A stretch of DNA of 64,000 nt, from assembly GCA_949487135.1 (NCBI GenBank), contig CATAJQ010000035.1, positions 1 to 64,000 on the forward strand. Direction: 5' to 3'. Each line of letters opens with the position of its first letter. Position 1 is the stretch's first letter. This document shows positions 60,652 through 64,000 of the stretch, piece by piece. The stretch is from Cellvibrionales bacterium UBA7375. Lineage in GTDB: Bacteria > Pseudomonadota > Gammaproteobacteria > Pseudomonadales > Porticoccaceae. The translations under genes were made by a program, and so were the position numbers. The notes under the pieces were generated by a model. It did no database searches, had not been told where the DNA came from, and was given only the letters and a program-made list of their open reading frames with translations.

Positions 60652-61704
60652 CTAATGGCTAAGTTTTCTGAGCATAGCATTACTATCACCTGTAACACCC
60701 CAACTGGATCTGAACAAATTGCTAAAATCTTTGGCAATTCAGTGCAACAGCTTTATTTGCCGCTTGATTTTCACGGAAGTGTAAAACGCTTTCTAAATAA
60801 ACTTCAGCCTGCGGCAATTATTATCCTTGAAACTGAGTTGTGGCCTAATCTAATTCTGCAAGCCAAGCAACGGCAAATACCGGTGCTAGTGGTAAATGCA
60901 AGACTGTCTGAAAAATCACTCAAAGGCTACCAGCTTTTTGGCCCCCTCAGCCGCGAGCTAATGCGCTCAATCACTCTATTAGCAGGACATAACCAAGCGG
61001 ATGTTGAGCGCTTTAAGCGGTTAGGCTTAGAGGATTCTCAGTCTAGCGTTGTCGGATCGATTAAATTTGATATTCAGCTGTCCGAGCAAGTAAAACATAG
61101 CGCGCAGCAGTTAAAACAAGCAATCAATAACTATGATTTTGTCTGGGTAGCCGGCTCGACCCACCCGGGCGAACATGAGCAAATCATTGCGGCTCATAAA
61201 TTACTTTGCAGCAGCCGCAAGAAAAGCTTGTTAATCATTGCACCTCGTCACCCCGAGCAATTCGACCCAATCGCGGCATTACTCAGCGATGAAGATATCG
61301 CTTTTGCTCGCTGGAGTTCTCGGGATCTAGTCGATCAGCCGATTTTACTAGCTGATACTATGGGTGAGATGCTGACCTTTTTTGGCGCTGCAAATTGCGC
61401 ATTTATCGGCGGTAGCTTAATCGACCGCGGCGGGCATAACCCACTGGAGGCTGCGGCTTTGGGTATACCAGTGATCACCGGTCCAAGCTATTATAATTTT
61501 CAGCATATTTTCCCACAGCTAATCGCCAATAATGGCTGTACTAAAGTTAATGACTATTCGGCATTGTGTAATCAATTAGCTGTGTATGCCAACTCACCGG
61601 AACAAGCTAGGCTAGATGGCAAGGAGGCATTAAAGATTGTACAAAGCAATTCTGGCGCTATTGAGAAAACACTTAGTATGCTCGAACCACACCTTTCAAC
61701 GTAG
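60598..61704 (+). pseudogene. waaA: 3-deoxy-D-manno-octulosonic acid (Kdo) transferase, 5'-truncated
   Basis: WaaA adds Kdo to lipid A precursors at the inner membrane. An ATG at 60655 would give 349 residues against about 420 normally. The match continues upstream in frame to about 60625 (AIAASPLIKQL aligns with AAIPLIRAL of other WaaA) and then stops at a junction; the frame opens after a TAA at 60595. Missing are the N-terminal membrane anchor and the SVGE motif whose glutamate is the catalytic base. The rest is normal (NTPTGSEQIAKIF, LETELWPNLI, GGHNPLEAAALG). Without those parts it should be inactive. Real deletion or assembly chimera are both possible. Confidence 0.8.
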
Positions 61705-61706
61705 AC

Positions 61707-62351
61707 TTAGAACTTACTAGTTCCATTGATAGAACGCCACGTTCTGCGCATAGTAATCTCTGTGTGAGGGGCCTTAAAGAAGCCGTGGTAATGTCCCATA
61801 GGGTTGATCAAAATCAATTGGGTGCTGTGATCAACCGTATAGTCATCGCCGCTTAGAGGTACTTGATTGTAGGCCACATTAAGCTCGGCCGTTAGACGGC
61901 GAATCAAATGCTTATTGCCAGTGACTCCGGTAAACTCTGAGTTAAAGTAGGGCACATATTCTGCTAGCTTTTCAACCGTATCGCGCTCAGGGTCGAGCGA
62001 AATCATTACCACCTGCAATAGCTCCTTCTCACTGTCTTTTAGCTTGCTGTAAGTGTCGTTTAGCATAGCCAAGGTAGTAGGGCAGATATCCGGGCAATGG
62101 GTAAAACCAAAGAAAACGATAGTCCAAATACCCTGCATTCGGGCAATATTAAATAGATCTCCACGATGATCCTGTAATTCAAAGTCGCTAAAAATTCTCG
62201 GCTGGTCTAAAACAATTGCGCCATTAATTTGCAGCTCATCTTTGGACATAATCACTGGCTGACTAATACGCCATGTAAAGCCATAAACAACCAATAATAT
62301 AAAGGCAATGATGGCCACAATGGTTAGTCTAATTCTGTTTTTTTGTTCCAT
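61707..62351 (-). CDS. SCO1/SenC family copper chaperone
   Basis: It delivers copper to cytochrome c oxidase CuA. The 214-residue membrane-anchored protein (segment about 7-25, RLTIVAIIAFILLVVYGFTW) has a thioredoxin-like domain with the copper CxxxC as TFCP-type GFTHCPDICPTTLA (about 89-102) and the distant His in YTVDHSTQLIL. ATG 62351 is preferred over an upstream TTG at 62369. Last of the cytochrome oxidase assembly run, 29 bp after cyoE. Confidence 0.92.
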   Translation of the reverse strand: MEQKNRIRLTIVAIIAFILLVVYGFTWRISQPVIMSKDELQINGAIVLDQPRIFSDFELQDHRGDLFNIARMQGIWTIVFFGFTHCPDICPTTLAMLNDTYSKLKDSEKELLQVVMISLDPERDTVEKLAEYVPYFNSEFTGVTGNKHLIRRLTAELNVAYNQVPLSGDDYTVDHSTQLILINPMGHYHGFFKAPHTEITMRRTWRSINGTSKF

Positions 62352-62380
62352 ATTGATCAAACCGAGCAAGTAAAATTAAA

Positions 62381-63277
62381 TTAAATAGCGACCGACGGCA
62401 CTAGATAGTGGTCGAGAAGCATAATGGCAAACAGCACCATCAAATAAATAATGGAGTATTTAAAGGTTCTCATGCCGGAATCCTTATTCAGCCACATCAG
62501 AGCGGAATAGAATAAAAATCCTGCGCCTAAAATTAGACATCCGGCTAAATATAACCAACCAAAAAGACCGGTTAGATAGGGCATAACTGTTACCACTATA
62601 AGCATAAGGGTATACAGCACGATATTAATTTTGGTGTAAGTGTCACCGTGGGTCACGGGTAACATCGGGATATCTGCCTTGGCATATTCTTCTTTGCGAT
62701 GCAGAGCCAATGCCCAAAAATGTGGTGGCGTCCAAGCAAAGATAATTAAAACCAATAAGAGCGCGTTGTAGTGGATCTCTCCTGTTACGGCCACCCAACC
62801 CAATAGCGGGGGAGCAGCCCCAGCGAGGCCGCCAATCACAATATTTTGCGGTGTAGCGCGCTTTAAATACATGGTGTAAATAAAGGCATAACCAATTAAG
62901 GATGCTAGGGTTAGCCACGCTGTTAATACATTGGTAAACAACACCAATACGACTATTCCAAGCAGTCCAATGATTAGCGCAAAAGTAATAGCTTGATTGG
63001 GACTCAGGCGACCTTTAGCAATAGGTCGGTTTGCTGTGCGCGCCATCTTTTCATCAATATGTCGATCAACCACATGATTGACTGCTGCTGCTGCGCCAGC
63101 GCAAAGAGCAATACCAAGGTTGCCAAACACTAATATATCGACAGGCACAGCACCAGGAGTCGCCAATAGCATGCCAATCACCGACGTAAGAAGCATCAGT
63201 GCCACCACATTGGGCTTGCACAGCTCTAAATAGTCTCGCCAACTAATTGCAGTTTGATTGTCTATGTTTGAATCCAA
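62381..63277 (-). CDS. cyoE: Protoheme IX farnesyltransferase (heme o synthase)
   Basis: It farnesylates heme b to heme o for terminal oxidases. The 298-residue polytopic protein has the prenyltransferase motif [20 protein letters not shown] (about 67-86) and a second acidic motif near [16 protein letters not shown]. About nine membrane segments are plausible. Between the thioredoxin-like gene and sco, as in Pseudomonas oxidase clusters (also called ctaB). Confidence 0.95.
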   Translation of the reverse strand: MDSNIDNQTAISWRDYLELCKPNVVALMLLTSVIGMLLATPGAVPVDILVFGNLGIALCAGAAAAVNHVVDRHIDEKMARTANRPIAKGRLSPNQAITFALIIGLLGIVVLVLFTNVLTAWLTLASLIGYAFIYTMYLKRATPQNIVIGGLAGAAPPLLGWVAVTGEIHYNALLLVLIIFAWTPPHFWALALHRKEEYAKADIPMLPVTHGDTYTKINIVLYTLMLIVVTVMPYLTGLFGWLYLAGCLILGAGFLFYSALMWLNKDSGMRTFKYSIIYLMVLFAIMLLDHYLVPSVAI

Positions 63278-63311
63278 CCTATTCTCCGAATAAACGATTT
63301 AAATCGCTAAA

Positions 63312-63923
63312 TTAACGATCAGGGGAGTATTTTAACAGATGTTTAAGGTCATCAAGCAGTCCATTCGCATCATTGTCTGCAGTAAAGTACAGAATCGCCT
63401 TACTATCTGGCGTTACTACAAAATATCGGGTGCTTGCCATATCCCAATCTGCGGAGTTATTTATCAAAAGCTGTTTAAACTGGTCCGTATCAAGATCCGC
63501 TAACTGCAAAAATGGGTGTTGTTCAGTTAACCACTGCTCATCCATTACCTGATTGGGGCCCTGAAGAAAAATCCGCTGTACGCGACCTGTGTATTTACCC
63601 AACAACATATGAATCTGGCGAGTATTTAGCAGAATATCCTCGCACGTCTGATCACAGTAATTACCGCCGACAATCACAATTTGCCATTTCGGCTTCTCTA
63701 ACGCAGGAAGGGCCGTTAGTGCTGCGCTGACATCCAGTGCTGGCTTGACTAACTGGCCCTGATTAGTGGTGCCAAACATTTCAATCATTTTTTGACGCTG
63801 CTCTTCCGTCTTTGGCACCATAAGGAAGCCGAATGCGATAACACCAAAGACAATGATCAACATTAACCAAATTTGATACCTGAAGCCTTTTTGTTTTGCT
63901 GTTAATGACTGCTGATCTGACAT
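63312..63923 (-). CDS. Membrane-anchored thioredoxin-like protein of the cytochrome oxidase assembly cluster
   Basis: The 203-residue protein has one N-terminal membrane segment (IWLMLIIVFGVIAFGFLMVP) and a periplasmic part with a CxxxC pair (GGNYCDQTCEDILL, about 88-101) in a thioredoxin-like context. Proteins of this kind lie between ctaA and surf1/cyoE in Pseudomonas and are often annotated as oxidase-associated hypotheticals. Function is not proven; a copper or thiol role is inference. GGA lies before the ATG. Confidence 0.7.
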   Translation of the reverse strand: MSDQQSLTAKQKGFRYQIWLMLIIVFGVIAFGFLMVPKTEEQRQKMIEMFGTTNQGQLVKPALDVSAALTALPALEKPKWQIVIVGGNYCDQTCEDILLNTRQIHMLLGKYTGRVQRIFLQGPNQVMDEQWLTEQHPFLQLADLDTDQFKQLLINNSADWDMASTRYFVVTPDSKAILYFTADNDANGLLDDLKHLLKYSPDR

Positions 63924-63940
63924 AATTTATTCCTGTAATC

Positions 63941-64000
63941 TTATTGATGTTTTTTTCTAAGCCAACTGACCACATTGGAATTAGCAATAATGGTCATTAT
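63941..64000 (-). CDS. C-terminal end of an upstream gene, probably heme A synthase (ctaA/COX15)
   Basis: The leftward frame enters from the window edge and ends at a TAA (63941-63943), with the last residues IIANSNVVSWLRKKHQ. Only 19 residues are visible. The place next to cyoE, sco and an oxidase-associated protein suggests ctaA, but sequence alone cannot prove it. Confidence 0.45.
   Translation of the reverse strand: MMTIIANSNVVSWLRKKHQ

Overview
The window is a chromosomal stretch of a gammaproteobacterium with moderate GC content. Gene neighbourhoods match Pseudomonas and Enterobacteria: rppH-ptsP-lgt-thyA, coaBC-algC-argB-slmA-pyrE-rph, gmk-rpoZ-spoT-ridA, tkt-epd-pgk-fba, polA-engB-cytochrome c4-dsbA, and zur-znuCB. 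FabY-type ketoacyl synthase, a TtpC-type TonB system and a SahR-type S-adenosylhomocysteine regulator point to the marine Cellvibrionales/Porticoccaceae (SAR92-like) side of the class. That placement is an inference, not a measurement. Nearly all of the window is housekeeping DNA. I see no tRNA, rRNA, insertion sequence, prophage or CRISPR array.

Layout. 1-5 kb: glnE (cut by the window edge), argA, ilvD. 5-10.2 kb: a leftward six-gene TonB energy-transduction operon (DUF3450 protein, TtpC, ExbB, ExbD, TonB, TPR protein). 10.4-15.5 kb: leftward rppH-ptsP-lgt-thyA-folA. 15.7-20.6 kb: a HAD phosphatase, gcvH, srkA, arfB, a DUF1653 protein, a cold-shock protein, rpmB-rpmG, radC. 20.7-30.9 kb: coaBC, algC, argB, slmA, pyrE, rph, yicC, gmk, rpoZ, spoT, ridA. 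30.9-34.7 kb: an NAD-binding protein, a broken oxyR, recG. 34.7-40.1 kb: leftward tkt-epd-pgk-fba. 40.2-46.2 kb: the methyl-cycle operon sahR-metK-ahcY-metF-rsmE plus a secreted serine protease. 46.2-50 kb: a small accessory patch, then fabY divergent from an AraC-type regulator. 50-54.5 kb: serC-serA, dsbA, cytochrome c4, engB. 54.6-60.5 kb: polA and the zinc-uptake locus. 60.5-64 kb: a 5'-truncated waaA and the end of a cytochrome oxidase assembly cluster (ctaA, thioredoxin-like protein, cyoE, sco).

The most informative non-coding signals are these: a 36-bp perfect palindrome over the -35 box of sahR; two 13-bp direct repeats 21 bp apart between fabY and its divergent AraC-type regulator; two Zur-like boxes, one lying inside the first codons of znuA; and three promoters (argA, sahR, the AraC gene) whose -10 box sits 6-7 nt before the start codon, implying leaderless mRNAs. 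Two genes normally kept intact look damaged by deletions: oxyR has lost about 50 codons and its frame, and waaA has lost its N-terminal membrane anchor and catalytic motif. No wholly new system is evident. The regulatory architecture and the two deletions are what deserve a second look.
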